Below are positions 35,411-49,684 of a stretch of DNA of 64,000 nt, piece by piece. Origin of the DNA: Nematostella vectensis (Eukaryota > Cnidaria > Anthozoa > Actiniaria > Edwardsiidae); the NCBI RefSeq assembly GCF_932526225.1, contig NC_064044.1, forward strand, positions 1,681,001-1,745,000. Reading direction: 5' to 3'. Below the pieces are notes generated by a model, which made no database searches, was not told where the DNA came from, and worked only from the letters and a program-made list of their open reading frames with translations. Position numbers and translations under genes: made by a program. Within the stretch, counting starts at the first letter, position 1. Each line of letters starts with the position of its first letter.

Positions 35411-38400
35411 TGTGCTCATGCTTTGTTCAGGATCCTGTACATATTTTATGCACACAAGAACTAACTAGATTCCTTGGATAACTTGATTAAGTAGATTCTA
35501 ACATAGAGCATAGCGCTCGATAGATTGATATACCTTTTTTTCCGAGTATACTGTTTTATTTTTCCTAATGTTACTTTTTGGAATATACATTCGGAAAAAC
35601 AATTATCGATTGTAACCTTTTGGAGGTTACACTCGTAAAACAAATTCCCGAATGTAACCCTGAAGCTTTTCCCGAATGTAACCTCCAGTCCGATGGTGAC
35701 TTTGCTTGGGATAGTTTACGATACCAATAGTATTAAAAGTAATTTTCATTACAATTCCCTTCAGCAATGCCACGTTAGTCTTTCGTTGCGGGCACTTGAC
35801 TACTAACGCAGCGACCCGGGTTCGATTCCCGCTGATAGCCTATTTTTTTTTCTTTATTCTTTTTTTCAAATATCGATACTTAATTATACTGTTCTTGGTG
35901 TGTTATGACATAAAAAGAAGGTATAGGGACATTTTTATGTACTCTCAGCATCTTTGATGTGCTCATGCTTTGTTCAGGATCCTGTACATATTTTATGCAC
36001 ACACGAACTAACTAGATTCCTTGGATAACTTGATTAAGTAGATTCTAACATAGAGCATAGCGCTCGATAGATTGATATACCTTTATTTCCGAGTATACTG
36101 TTTTTTTTCCTAATGTTACTTTTTGGAATTTACATTCGGAAAAAAAATTATCGATTGTAACCTTTTGGAGGTTACACTCGTAAAACAAATTCCCGAATGT
36201 AACCCTGAAGCTTTTCCCGAATGTAACCTCCAGTCCGATGGTGACTTTGCTTGGGATAGTTTACTATACCAATAGTATTAAAAGTAATTTTCATTACAAT
36301 TCCCTTCAGCAATGCCACGTTAGTCTTTCGTTGCGGGCACTTGACTACTAACGCAGCGGCCCGGGTTCGATTCCCGCTGATAGCCTATTTTTTTTTTCTT
36401 TATTATTTTTTTTTAAATATCGATACTTAATTATACTGTTCTTGGTGTGTCATGACATAAAAAGAAGGTATAGGGACATTTTTATGTACTCTCAGCATCT
36501 TTGATGTGCTCATGCTTTGTTCAGGATCCTGTACATATTTTATGCACACAAGAACTAACTAGATTCCTTGGATAACTTGATTAAGTAGATTCTAACATAG
36601 AGCATAGCGCTCGATAGATTGATATACCTTTTTTTCCGAGTATACTGTTTTATTTTTCCTAATGTTACTTTTTGGAATATACATTCGGAAAAACAATTAT
36701 CGATTGTAACCTTTTGGAGGTTACACTCGTAAAACAAATTCCCGAATGTAACCCTGAAGCTTTTCCCGAATGTAACCTCCAGTCCGATGGTGACTTTGCT
36801 TGGGATAGTTTACGATACCAATAGTATTAAAAATAATTTTCATTACAATTCCCTTCAGCAATGCCACGTTAGTCTTTCGTTGCGGGCACTTGACTACTAA
36901 CGCAGCTACCCGGGTTCGATTCCCGCTGATAGCCTATTTTTTTTCTTTACTATTTTTTTAAATATCGATACTTAATTATACTGTTCTTGGTGTGTCATGA
37001 CATAAAAAGAAGGTATAGGGACATTTTTATGTACTCTCAGCATCTTTGATGTGCTCATGCTTTGTTCAGGATCCTGTACATATTTTATGCACACAAGAAC
37101 AAACTAGATTCTTTGGATAACTTGATTAAGTAGATTCTAACATAGAGCATAGCGCTCGATAGATTGATATACCTTTATTTCCTAATATACTGTTTTTTTT
37201 CCTAATGTTACTTTTTGGAATTTACATTCGGAAAAAAAATTATCGATTGTAACCTTTTGGAGGTTACACTCGTAAAACAAATTCCCGAATGTAACCCTGA
37301 AGCTTTTCCCGAATGTAACCTCCAGTCCGATGGTGACTTTGCTTGGGATAGTTTACTATACCAATAGTATTAAAAGTAATTTTCATTACAATTCCCTTCA
37401 GCAATGCCACGTTAGTCTTTCGTTGCGGGCACTTGACTACTAACGCAGCGGCCCGGGTTCGATTCCCGCTGATAGCCTATTTTTTTTTTTCTTTATTATT
37501 TTTTTTTAAATATCGATACTTAATTATACTGTTCTTGGTGTGTCATGACATAAAAAGAAGGTATAGGGACATTTTTATGTACTCTCAGCATCTTTGATGT
37601 GCTCATGCTTTGTTCAGGATCCTGTACATATTTTATGCACACAAGAACTAACTAGATTCCTTGGATAACTTGATTAAGTAGATTCTAACATAGAGCATAG
37701 CGCTCGATAGATTGATATACCTTTATTTCCGAGTATACTGTTTTATTTTTCCTAATGTTACTTTTTGGAATTTACATTCGGAAAAAAAAATATCGATTGT
37801 AACCTTTTGGAGGTTACACTCGTAAAACAAATTCCCGAATGTAACCCTGAAGCTTTTCCCGAATGTTACCTCCAGTCCGATGCTGACTTTGCTTGGGATA
37901 GTTTACTATACCAATAGTATTAAAAGTAATTTTCATTACAATTCCCTTCAGCAATGCCACGTTAGTCTTTCGTTGCGGGCACTTGACTACTAACGCAGCG
38001 GCCCGGGTTCGATTCCCGCTGATAGCCTATTTTTTTTTCTTTATTCTTTTTTTTAAATATCGATACTTAATTAAACTGTTCTTGGTGTGTCATGACATAA
38101 AAAGAAGGTATAGGGACATTTTTATGTACTCTCAGCAACTTTGATGTGCTCATGCTTTGTTCAGGATCCTGTACATATTTTATGCACACAAGAACTAACT
38201 AGATTCCTTGGATAACTTGATTAAGTAGATTCTAACATAGAGCATAGCGCTCGATAGATTGATATACCTTTTTTTCCGAGTATACTGTTTTATTTTTCCT
38301 AATGTTACTTTTTGGAATATACATTCGGAAAAACAATTATCGATTGTAACCTTTTGGAGGTTACACTCGTAAAACAAATTCCCGAATGTAACCCTGAAGC

Positions 38401-38750
38401 TTTTCCCGAATGTAACCTCAAGTCCGATGGTGACTTTGCTTGGGATAGTTTACGATACCAATAGTATTAAAAGTAATTTTCATTACAATTCCCTTCAGCA
38501 ATGCCACGTTAGTCTTTCGTTGCGGGCACTTGACTACTAACGCAGCGACCCGGGTTCGATTCCCGCTGATAGCCTATTTTTTTTCTTTACTATTTTTTTA
38601 AATATCGATACTTAATTATACTGTTCTTGGTGTGTCATGACATAAAAAGAAGGTATAGGGACATTTTTATGTACTCTCAGCATCTTTGATGTGCTCATGC
38701 TTTGTTCAGGATCCTGTACATATTTTATGCACACAAGAACAAACTAGATT
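35410..38750 (+). repeat. ~3.3-kb block, second copy
   Basis: Landmarks are at 35461, 36008, 36555, 37100, 37648, 38195 and 38740, matching 28304-31039 at 7,156-7,157 bp and then 32676 at 6,064 bp. TTTCCTAATATACTG near 37,189 is a private change. Confidence 0.88.
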
Positions 38751-39790
38751 CTTTGGATAACTTGATTAAGTAGATTCTAACATAGAGCATAGCGCTCGAT
38801 AGGTTGATTTACCTTTTTTTTCGAGTATACTGTTTTATTTTTCCTAATGTTACTTTTTGGAATTTACATTCGGAAAAAAAATTATCGATTGTAACCTTTT
38901 GGAGGTTACACTCGTGAAACAAATTCCCGAATGTAACCCTGAAGCTTTTCCCGAATGTAACCTCCAGTCCGATGGTGACTTTGCTTGGGATAGTTTACTA
39001 TACCAATAGTATTAAAAGTAATTTTCATTACAATTCCCTTCAGCAATGCCACGTTAGTCTTTCGTTGCGGGCACTTGACTACTAACGCAGCGGCCCGGGT
39101 TCGATTCCCGCTGATAGCCTATTTTTTTTTCTTTATTCTTTTTTTTAAATATCGATACTTAATTATACTGTTCTTGGTGTGTCATGACATAAAAAGAAGG
39201 TATAGGGACATTTTTATGTACTCTTAGTATCTTTGATGTGCTCATGCTTTGTTCAGGATCCTGTACATATTTTATGCACACAAGAACTAACTAGATTCCT
39301 TGGATAACTTGATTAAGTAGATTCTAACATAGAGCATAGCGCTTGATAGATTGATATACCTTTTTTTCTGAGTATACTGTTTTATTTTTCCTAATGTTAC
39401 TTTTTGGAATTTACATTCGGAAAAAAAATTATCGATTGTAACCTTTTGGAGGTTACACTCGTAACACAAATTCCCGAATGTAACCCTGAAGCATTTCCCG
39501 AATGTAACCTCCAGTCCGATGGTGACTTTGCTTGGGATAATTTACGATACCAATAGTATTAAAAGTAATTTTCATTACAATTCCCTTCAGCAATGCCACG
39601 TTAGTCTTTCGTTGCGGGCACTTGACTACTAACGCAGCGACCCGGGTTCGATTCCCGCTGATGGCCTATTTTTTTTTTTTTTTTAAATATCGATACTTAA
39701 TTATACTGTTCTTGGTGTGTCATTTTTTTTCTTTATTATTTTTTTAAATATCGATACTTAATTATACTGTTCTTGGTGTGTCATGACATA
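38750..39790 (+). repeat. Monomer carrying the third 61-bp duplication
   Basis: The landmark is at 39287 and the monomer matches 33223 (offset 6,064). TACTATACC is last seen here, near 38,996. The segment ends with the 61-bp duplication. Confidence 0.85.
39685..39784 (+). repeat. 61-bp internal tandem duplication, copy 3
   Basis: Same arrangement, with the 39-bp stretch at 39685-39723 and 39746-39784. It explains the 599-bp spacing between the landmarks at 39287 and 39886. GGATAATTTACG again precedes it. Confidence 0.9.
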
Positions 39791-42505
39791 AAAAGAAGGT
39801 ATAGGGACATTTTTATGTACTCTTAGCATCTTTGATGTGCTCATGCTTTGTTCAGGATCCTGTACATATTTTATGCACACAAGAACTAACTAGATTCCTT
39901 GGATAACTTGATTAAGTAGATTCTAACATAGAGCATAGCGCTTGATAGATTGATATACCTTTTTTTCTGAGTGTACTGTTTTATTTTTCCTAATGTTACT
40001 TTTTGGAATTTACATTCGGAAAAAAAATTATCGATTGTAACCTTTTGGAGGTTACACTCGTAACACAAATTCCCGAATGTAACCCTGAAGCATTTCCCGA
40101 ATGTAACCTCCAGTCCGATGGTGACTTTGCTTGGGATAGTTTACGATACCAATAGTATTAAAAGTAATTTTCATTACAATTCCCTTCAGCAATGCCACGT
40201 TAGTCTTTCGTTGCGGGCACTTGACTACTAACGCAGCTACCCGGGTTCGATTCCCCCTGATGGCCTATTTTTTTTTTTTTTTTTTTTAAATATCGATACT
40301 TAATTATACTGTTCTTGGTGTGTCATGACATAAAAAGAAGGTATAGTTACATTTTTATGTACTCTCAGCATCTTTGATGTGCTCATGCTTTGTTCTGGAT
40401 CCTGTACATATTTTATGCACACAAGAACTAACTAGATTCCTTGGATAACTTGATTAAGTAGATTCTAACATAGACCATAGCGCTCGATAGATTGATATAC
40501 CTTTTTTTCCGAGTATACTGTTTTATTTTTCCTAATGTTACTTTTTGGAATTTACATTCGGAAAAACAATTATCGATTGTAACCTTTTGGAGGTTACACT
40601 CGTAAAACAAATTCCCGAATGTAACCCTGAAGCATTTCCCGAATGTAACCTCCAATCCGATGGTGACTTTGCTTGGGATAGTTTACGATACCAATAGTAT
40701 TAAAAGTAATTTTCATTACAATTCCCTTCAGCAATGCCACGTTAGTCGTTCGTTGCGGGCACTTGACTACTAACGCAGCTACCCGGGTTCGATTCCCGCT
40801 CATAGCCTATTTTTTTTTCTTTATTTTTTTTTAAATATCGATACTTAATTATACTGTTCTTGGTGTGTCATGACATAAAAAGAAGGTATAGGGGCATTTT
40901 TATGTGCTCTCAGCATCTTTGATGTGCTCATGCTTTGTTCAGGATACTGTACATATTTTATGCACACAAGAACTAACTAGATTTCTTGGATAACTTGATT
41001 AAGTAGATTCTAACATAGAGCATAGCGCTAGCTAGATTCATATACCTTTTTTCCGAGTATACTGTTTCATTTTTCCTAATGTTACTTTTTGGAATTTACA
41101 TTCGGAAAAAAAATTATCGATTGTAACCTTTTGGAGGTTACACTCGTAAAACAAATTCCCGAATGTAACCATGAAGCTTTTCCCGAATGTAACCTCCAGT
41201 CCGATGGTGACTTTGCTTGGGATAGTTTACGATACCAATAGTATTAAAAGTAATTTTCATTACAATTCCCTTCAGCAATGCCACGTTAGTCTTTCGTTGC
41301 GGGCACGTGACTACTAACGCAGCGACCCGGGTTCGATTCCCGCTGATAGCTATTTTTTTTTCTTTATTCTTTTTTTTAAATATCGATACTTAATTATACT
41401 GTTCTTGGTGTGTCATGACATAAAAAGAAGGTATAGGGACATTTTCATGTACTCTCAGCATCTTTGATGTGCTCATGCTTTGTTCAGGATCCTGTACATA
41501 TTTTATGCACACAAGAACTAACTAGATTCCTTGGATAACTTGATTAAGTAGATTCTAACATAGAGCATAGCGCTCGATAGATTGATATACCTTTTTTTCT
41601 GAGTATACTGTTTTATTTTTCCTAATGTTACTTTTTGGAATTTACATTCGGAAAAAAAATTATCGATTGTAACCTTTTGGAGGTTACACTCGTAACACAA
41701 ATTCCCGAATGTAACCCTGAAGCATTTCCCGAATGTAACCTCCAGTCCGATGGTGACTTTGCTTGGGATAGTTTACGATACCAATAGTATTAAAAGTAAT
41801 TTTCATTACAATTCCCTTCAGCAATGCCACGTTAGTCTTTCGTTGCGGGCACTTGACTACTAACGCAGCTACCCGGGTTCGATTCCCCCTGATGGCCTAT
41901 TTTTTTTTATTTTTTTTTAAATATCGATACTTAATTATACTGTTCTTGGTGTGTCATGACATAAAAAGAAGGTATAGTTACATTTTTATGTACTCTCAGC
42001 ATCTTTGATGTGCTCATGCTTTGTTCTGGATCCTGTACATATTTTATGCACACAAGAACTAACTAGATTCCTTGGATAACTTGATTAAGTAGATTCTAAC
42101 ATAGAGCATAGCGCTTGATAGATTGATATACCTTTTTTTCTGAGTGTACTGTTTTATTTTTCCAAATGTTACTTTTTGGAATTTACATTCGGAAAAAAAA
42201 TTATCGATTGTAACCTTTTGGAGGTTACACTCGTAAAACAAATTCCCGAATGTAACCCTGAAGCATTTCCCGAATGTAACCTCCAATCCGATGGTGACTT
42301 TGCTTGGGATAGTTTACGATACCAATAGTATTAAAAGTAATTTTCATTACAATTCCCTTCAGCAATGCCACGTTAGTCTTTCGTTGCGGGCACTTGACTA
42401 CTAACGCAGCGGCCCGGGTTCGATTCCCGCTGATAGCCTACTTTTTTTTCTTTATTCTTTTTTTTAAATATCGATACTTAATTATACTGTTCTTGGTGTG
42501 TCATG
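39790..42505 (+). repeat. 2,721-bp pentamer, first copy
   Basis: Landmarks are at 39886, 40428, 40973, 41518 and 42059. The first four recur 2,720-2,721 bp later. Shared marks are TAGACCATAGC, AGTCGTTCGTTG, CGCTCATAGCC, GCTAGCTAGATTCATA, AACCATGAAG and the GGGCACGTGAC variant. The match stops at about 41,770, where this copy reads TTTACGATACC and the next TTTAAGATACC. Confidence 0.88.
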
Positions 42506-44784
42506 ACATAAAAAGAAGGTATAGGGACATTTCTATGTACTCTTAGCATCTTTGATGTGCTCATGCTTTGTTCAGGATCCTGTACATATTTTATGCACAC
42601 AAGAACTAACTAGATTCCTTGGATAACTTGATTAAGTAGATTCTAACATAGAGCATAGCGCTTGATAGATTGATATACCTTTTTTTCTGAGTGTACTGTT
42701 TTATTTTTCCTAATGTTACTTTTTGGAATTTACATTCGGAAAAAAAATTATCGATTGTAACCTTTTGGAGGTTACACTCGTAACACAAATTCCCGAATGT
42801 AACCCTGAAGCATTTCCCGAATGTAACCTCCAGTCCGATGGTGACTTTGCTTGGGATAGTTTACGATACCAATAGTATTAAAAGTAATTTTCATTACAAT
42901 TCCCTTCAGCAATGCCACGTTAGTCTTTCGTTGCGGGCACTTGACTACTAACGCAGCTACCCGGGTTCGATTCCCCCTGATGGCCTATTTTTTTTTTTTT
43001 TTTTTTTTAAATATCGATACTTAATTATACTGTTCTTGGTGTGTCATGACATAAAAAGAAGGTATAGTTACATTTTTATGTACTCTCAGCATCTTTGATG
43101 TGCTCATGCTTTGTTCTGGATCCTGTACATATTTTATGCACACAAGAACTAACTAGATTCCTTGGATAACTTGATTAAGTAGATTCTAACATAGACCATA
43201 GCGCTCGATAGATTGATATACCTTTTTTTCCGAGTATACTGTTTTATTTTTCCTAATGTTACTTTTTGGAATTTACATTCGGAAAAACAATTATCGATTG
43301 TAACCTTTTGGAGGTTACACTCGTAAAACAAATTCCCGAATGTAACCCTGAAGCATTTCCCGAATGTAACCTCCAATCCGATGGTGACTTTGCTTGGGAT
43401 AGTTTACGATACCAATAGTATTAAAAGTAATTTTCATTACAATTCCCTTCAGCAATGCCACGTTAGTCGTTCGTTGCGGGCACTTGACTACTAACGCAGC
43501 TACCCGGGTTCGATTCCCGCTCATAGCCTATTTTTTTTTCTTTATTTTTTTTTAAATATCGATACTTAATTATACTGTTCTTGGTGTGTCATGACATAAA
43601 AAGAAGGTATAGGGGCATTTTTATGTGCTCTCAGCATCTTTGATGTGCTCATGCTTTGTTCAGGATACTGTACATATTTTATGCACACAAGAACTAACTA
43701 GATTTCTTGGATAACTTGATTAAGTAGATTCTAACATAGAGCATAGCGCTAGCTAGATTCATATACCTTTTTTCCGAGTATACTGTTTCATTTTTCCTAA
43801 TGTTACTTTTTGGAATTTACATTCGGAAAAAAAATTATCGATTGTAACCTTTTGGAGGTTACACTCGTAAAACAAATTCCCGAATGTAACCATGAAGCTT
43901 TTCCCGAATGTAACCTCAAGTCCGATGGTGACTTTGCTTGGGATAGTTTACGATACCAATAGTATTAAAAGTAATTTTCATTACAATTCCCTTCAGCAAT
44001 GCCACGTTAGTCTTTCGTTGCGGGCACGTGACTACTAACGCAGCGACCCGGGTTCGATTCCCGCTGATAGCTATTTTTTTTTCTTTATTCTTTTTTTTAA
44101 ATATCGATACTTAATTATACTGTTCTTGGTGTGTCATGACATAAAAAGAAGGTATAGGGACATTTTCATGTACTCTCAGCATCTTTGATGTGCTCATGCT
44201 TTGTTCAGGATCCTGTACATATTTTATGCACACAAGAACTAACTAGATTCCTTGGATAACTTGATTAAGTAGATTCTAACATAGAGCATAGCGCTCGATA
44301 GATTGATATACCTTTTTTTCTGAGTATACTGTTTTATTTTTCCTAATGTTACTTTTTGGAATTTACATTCGGAAAAAAAATTATCGATTGTAACCTTTTG
44401 GAGGTTACACTCGTAACACAAATTCCCGAATGTAACCCTGAAGCATTTCCCGAATGTAACCTCCAGTCCGATGGTGACTTTGCTTGGGATAGTTTAAGAT
44501 ACCAATAGTATTAAAAGTAATTTTCATTACTATTCCCTTCAGCAATGCCACGTTAGTCTTTCGTTGCGGGCACTTGACTACTAACGCAGCGACCCGGGTT
44601 CGATTCCCGCTGATAGCCTATTTTTTTTCTTTATTTTTTTTTTAAATATCGATACTTAATTATACTGTTCTTGATGTGTCATGACATAAAAAGAAGGTAT
44701 AGGGACATTTTTATGTACTCTCAGCATATTTGATGTGCTCATGCTTTGTTTAGGATCCTGTACATATTTTATGCACACAAGAAC
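42505..44784 (+). repeat. 2,721-bp pentamer, second copy (shortened)
   Basis: Landmarks are at 42606, 43149, 43694 and 44239. The fifth member is replaced by the first monomer of the 9-monomer unit. The variant GTTTAAGATACC appears here for the first time (about 44,491) and marks the rest of the window. Confidence 0.85.
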
Positions 44785-47700
44785 TAACTAGATTCCTTGA
44801 ATAACTTGATTAAGTAGATTCTAACATAGAGCATAGCGCTCGATAGATTGATATACCTTTTTTTCCGAGTATACTGTTTTATTTTTCCTAATTTTTACTT
44901 TTTGGAATTTACATTCGGAAAAAAAATTATCGATTGTAACCTTTTGGAGGTTACACTCGTAAAACAAATTCCCGAATGTAACCCTGAAGCTTTTCCCGAA
45001 TGTAACCTCCAGTCCGATGGTGACTTTGCTTGGGATAGTTTACGATACTAATAGTATTAAAAGTAATTTTCATTACAATTCCCTTCAGCAATGCCACGTT
45101 AGTCTTTCGTTGCGGGCACTTGACTACTAACGCAGCGACCCGGGTTCGATTCCCGCTGATAGCCTATTTTTTTTCTTTATTTTTTTTTTTAAATATCGAT
45201 ACTTAATTATACTGTTCTTGCTGTGTCATGACATAAAAAGAAGGTATAGGGACATTTTTATGTACTCTTAGCATCTTTGATGTGCTCATGCTTTGTTCAG
45301 GATCCTGTACATATTTTATGCACACAAGAACTAACTAGATTCCTTGGATAACTTGATTAAGTAGATTCTAACATAGATCATAGCGCTCGATAGATTGATA
45401 TACCTTTTTTTTCGAGTATACTGTTTTATTTTTCCTAATGTTACTTTTTGGAATTTACATTCGGAAAAAAAATTATCGATTGTAACCTTTTGGAGGTTAC
45501 ACTCGTAAAACAAATTCCCGAATGTAACCCTGAAGCTTTTCCCGAATGTAACCTCCAGTCCGATGGTGACTTTGCTTGGGATAGTTTACGATACCAATAG
45601 TATTAAAAGTAATTTTCATTACAATTCCCTTCAGCAATGCCACGTTAGTCTTTCTTTACGGGCACTTGACTACTAACGCAGCGGCCCGGGTTCGATTCCC
45701 GCTGATAGCCTATTTTTTTTTCTTTATTCTTTTTTTTTAAATATCGATACTTAATTATACTGTTCTTGGTGTGTCATGACATAAAAAGAAGGTATAGGGA
45801 CATTTTTATGTACTCTTAGCATCTTTGATGTGCTCATGCTTTGTTCAGGATCCTGTACATATTTTATGCACACAAGAACTAACTAGATTCCTTGGATAAC
45901 TTGATTAAGTAGATTCTAACATAGAGCATAGCGCTTGATAGATTGATATACCTTTTTTCTGAGTATACTGTTTTTTTTTTCGTAATGTTACTTTTTGGAA
46001 TTTACATTCGGAAAAAAAATTATCGATTGTAACCTTTTGGAGGTTACACTCGTAACACAAATTCCCGAATGTAACCCTGAAGCATTTCCCGAATGTAACC
46101 TCCAGTCCGATGGTGACTTTGCTTGGGATAGTTTACGATACCAATAGTATTAAAAGTAATTTTCATTACAATTCCCTTCAGCAACGAAACGTTAGTCTTT
46201 CGTTGCGGGCACTTGACTACTAACGCAGCTACCCGGGTTCGATTCCCCCTGATTTCCTATTTTTTTTTTTTTTAAATATCGATACTTAATTATACTGTTC
46301 TTGGTGTGTCATGACATAAAAAGAAGGTATAGGGACATTTTTATGTACTCTCAGCATCTTTGATGTGCTCATGCTTTGTTCAGGATCCTGTACATATTTT
46401 ATGCACACAAGAACAAACTAGATTCTTTGGATAACTTGATCAAGTAGATTCTAACATAGAGCATAGCGCTCGATAGATTGATATACCTTTTTTTCCGAGT
46501 ATACTGTTTTATTTTTCCTAATGTTACTTTTTGGAATTTACATTCGGAAAAAAAATTATCGATTGTAACCTTTTGGAGGTTACACTCGTAACACAAATTC
46601 CCGAATGTAACCCTGAAGCTTTTCCCGAATGTAACCTCCAGTCCGATGGGGACTTTGCTTGGGATAGTTTACGATACCAATAGTATTAAAAGAAATTTTT
46701 ATTACAATTCCCTTCAGCAATGCCACGTTAGTCTTTCTTTACGGGAACTTGACTACTAACGCAGCGGCCCGGGTTCGATTCCCGCTGATAGCCTATTTTT
46801 TTTTCTTTATTCTTTTTTTTAAATATCGATACTTAATTATACTGTTCTTGGTGTGTCATGACATAAAAAGAAGGTATAGGGACATTTCTATGTACTCTTA
46901 GCATCTTTGATGTGCTCATGCTTTGTTCAGGATCCTGTACATATTTTATGCACACAAGAACTAACTAGATTCCTTGGATAACTTGATTAAGTAGATTCTA
47001 ACAAAGAGCATAGCGCTTGAAAGATTGATATACCTTTTTTTCTGAGTGTACTGTTTTATTTTTCCTAATGTTACTTTTTGGAATTTACATTCGGAAAAAA
47101 AATTATCGATTGTAACCTTTTGGAGGTTACACTCGTAACACAAATTCCCGAATGTAACCCTGAAGCATTTCCCGAATGTAACCTCCAGTCCGATGGTGAC
47201 TTTGCTTGGGATAGTTTACGATACCAATAGTATTAAAAGTAATTTTCATTACAATTCCCTTCAGCAATGCCACGTTAGTCTTTCGTTGCGGGCACTTGAC
47301 TACTAACGCAGCTACCCGGGTTCGATTCCCCCTGATGGCCTATTTTTTTTTTATTTTTTTTTAAATATCGATACTTAATTATACTGTTCTTGGTGTGTCA
47401 TGACATAAAAAGAAGGTATAGTTACATTTTTATGTACTCTCAGCATCTTTGATGTGCTCATGCTTTGTTCTGGATCCTGTACATATTTTATGCACACAAG
47501 AACTAACTAGATTCCTTGGATAACTTGATTAAGTAGATTCTAACATAGAGCATAGCGCTTGATAGATTGATATACCTTTTTTTCTGAGTGTACTGTTTTA
47601 TTTTTCCTAATGTTACTTTTTGGAATTTACATTCGGAAAAAAAATTATCGATTGTAACCTTTTGGAGGTTACACTCGTAAAACAAATTCCCGAATGTAAC

Positions 47701-49684
47701 CCTGAAGCATTTCCCGAATGTAACCTCCAATCCGATGGTGACTTTGCTTGGGATAGTTTACGATACCAATAGTATTAAAAGTAATTTTCATTACAATTCC
47801 CTTCAGCAATGCCACGTTAGTCTTTCGTTGCGGGCACTTGACTACTAACGCAGCGGCCCGGGTTCGATTCCCGCTGATAGCCTACTTTTTTTTCTTTATT
47901 CTTTTTTTTAAATATCGATACTTAATTATACTGTTCTTGGTGTGTCATGACATAAAAAGAAGGTATAGGGACATTTCTATGTACTCTTAGCATCTTTGAT
48001 GTGCTCATGCTTTGTTCAGGATCCTGTACATATTTTATGCACACAAGAACTAACTAGATTCCTTGGATAACTTGATTAAGTAGATTCTAACATAGAGCAT
48101 AGCGCTTGATAGATTGATATACCTTTTTTTCTGAGTGTACTGTTTTATTTTTCCTAATGTTACTTTTTGGAATTTACATTCGGAAAAAAAATTATCGATT
48201 GTAACCTTTTGGAGGTTACACTCGTAACACAAATTCCCGAATGTAACCCTGAAGCATTTCCCGAATGTAACCTCCAGTCCGATGGTGACTTTGCTTGGGA
48301 TAGTTTACGATACCAATAGTATTAAAAGTAATTTTCATTACAATTCCCTTCAGCAATGCCACGTTAGTATTTCGTTGCGGGCACTTGACTACTAACGCAG
48401 CGACCCAGGATCGATTCCCGCTGATAGCCTATTTTTTTTTCTTTATTTTTTTTAAAATATCGATACTTAATTATACTGTTCTTGGTGTGTCATGACATAA
48501 AAAGAAGGTATAGGGGCATTTTTATGTGCTCTCAGCATCTTTGATGTGCTCATGCTTTGTTCAGGATACTGTACATATTTTATGCACACAAGAACTAACT
48601 AGATTCCTTGGATAACTTGATTAAGTAGATTCTAACATAGAGCATAGCGCTAGCTAGATTGATATACCTTTTTTCCGAGTATACTGTTTCATTTTTCCTA
48701 ATGTTACTTTTTGGAATTTACATTCGGAAAAAAAATTATCGATTGTAACCTTTTGGAGGTTACACTCGTAAAACAAATTCCCGAATGTAACCATGAAGCT
48801 TTTCCCGAATGTAACCTCCAGTCCGATGGTGACTTTGCTTGGGATAGTTTACGATACCAATAGTATTAAAAGTAATTTTCATTACAATTCCCTTCAGCAA
48901 TGCCACGTTAGTCTTTCGTTGCGGGCACGTGACTACTAACGCAGCGACCCGGGTTCGATTCCCGCTGATAGCTATTTTTTTTTCTTTATTCTTTTTTTTA
49001 AATATCGATACTTAATTATACTGTTCTTGGTGTGTCATGACATAAAAAGAAGGTATAGGGACATTTTCATGTACTCTCAGCATCTTTGATGTGCTCATGC
49101 TTTGTTCAGGATCCTGTACATATTTTATGCACACAAGAACTAACTAGATTCCTTGGATAACTTGATTAAGTAGATTCTAACATAGAGCATAGCGCTCGAT
49201 AGATTGATATACCTTTTTTTCTGAGTATACTGTTTTATTTTTCCTAATGTTACTTTTTGGAATTTACATTCGGAAAAAAAATTATCGATTGTAACCTTTT
49301 GGAGGTTACACTCGTAACACAAATTCCCGAATGTAACCCTGAAGCATTTCCCGAATGTAACCTCCAGTCCGATGGTGACTTTGCTTGGGATAGTTTAAGA
49401 TACCAATAGTATTAAAAGTAATTTTCATTACAATTCCCTTCAGCAATGCCACGTTAGTCTTTCGTTGCGGGCACTTGACTACTAACGCAGCGACCCGGGT
49501 TCGATTCCCGCTGATAGCCTATTTTTTTTCTTTATTTTTTTTTTAAATATCGATACTTAATTATACTGTTCTTGATGTGTCATGACATAAAAAGAAGGTA
49601 TAGGGACATTTTTATGTACTCTCAGCATATTTGATGTGCTCATGCTTTGTTTAGGATCCTGTACATATTTTATGCACACAAGAA
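44784..49684 (+). repeat. 9-monomer higher-order unit (4,901 bp), first copy
   Basis: Landmarks are at 44784, 45331, 45879, 46414, 46961, 47503, 48050, 48595 and 49140. Member order is marked by TTGAATAAC with GATACTAATAG, TAGATCATAGC with CTTGCTGTGTC, CGTAATG with the perfected 9-bp hairpin, GATGGGGAC with TTTACGGGAAC, then TTTCTATGTAC and ATAGTTACA members. Confidence 0.88.
46181..46206. repeat. Perfected 9-bp hairpin in the tRNA-like unit, copy 2
   Basis: Same three-substitution form and loop as at 1293, in the third monomer of the 9-monomer unit starting at 44784. The monomer also carries the rare CGTAATG variant seen in the first copy, so the two are related. Confidence 0.9.

Noticed and set aside
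40594-40803. 69-codon minus-strand frame with an ATG start (also at 43315, 53115 and 59107) as a gene
   Set aside because: The ATG exists only because of the CGCTCATAGCC variant at the end of the tRNA-like unit; the frame runs antisense through that unit and the motif cluster and appears only where that variant was amplified.
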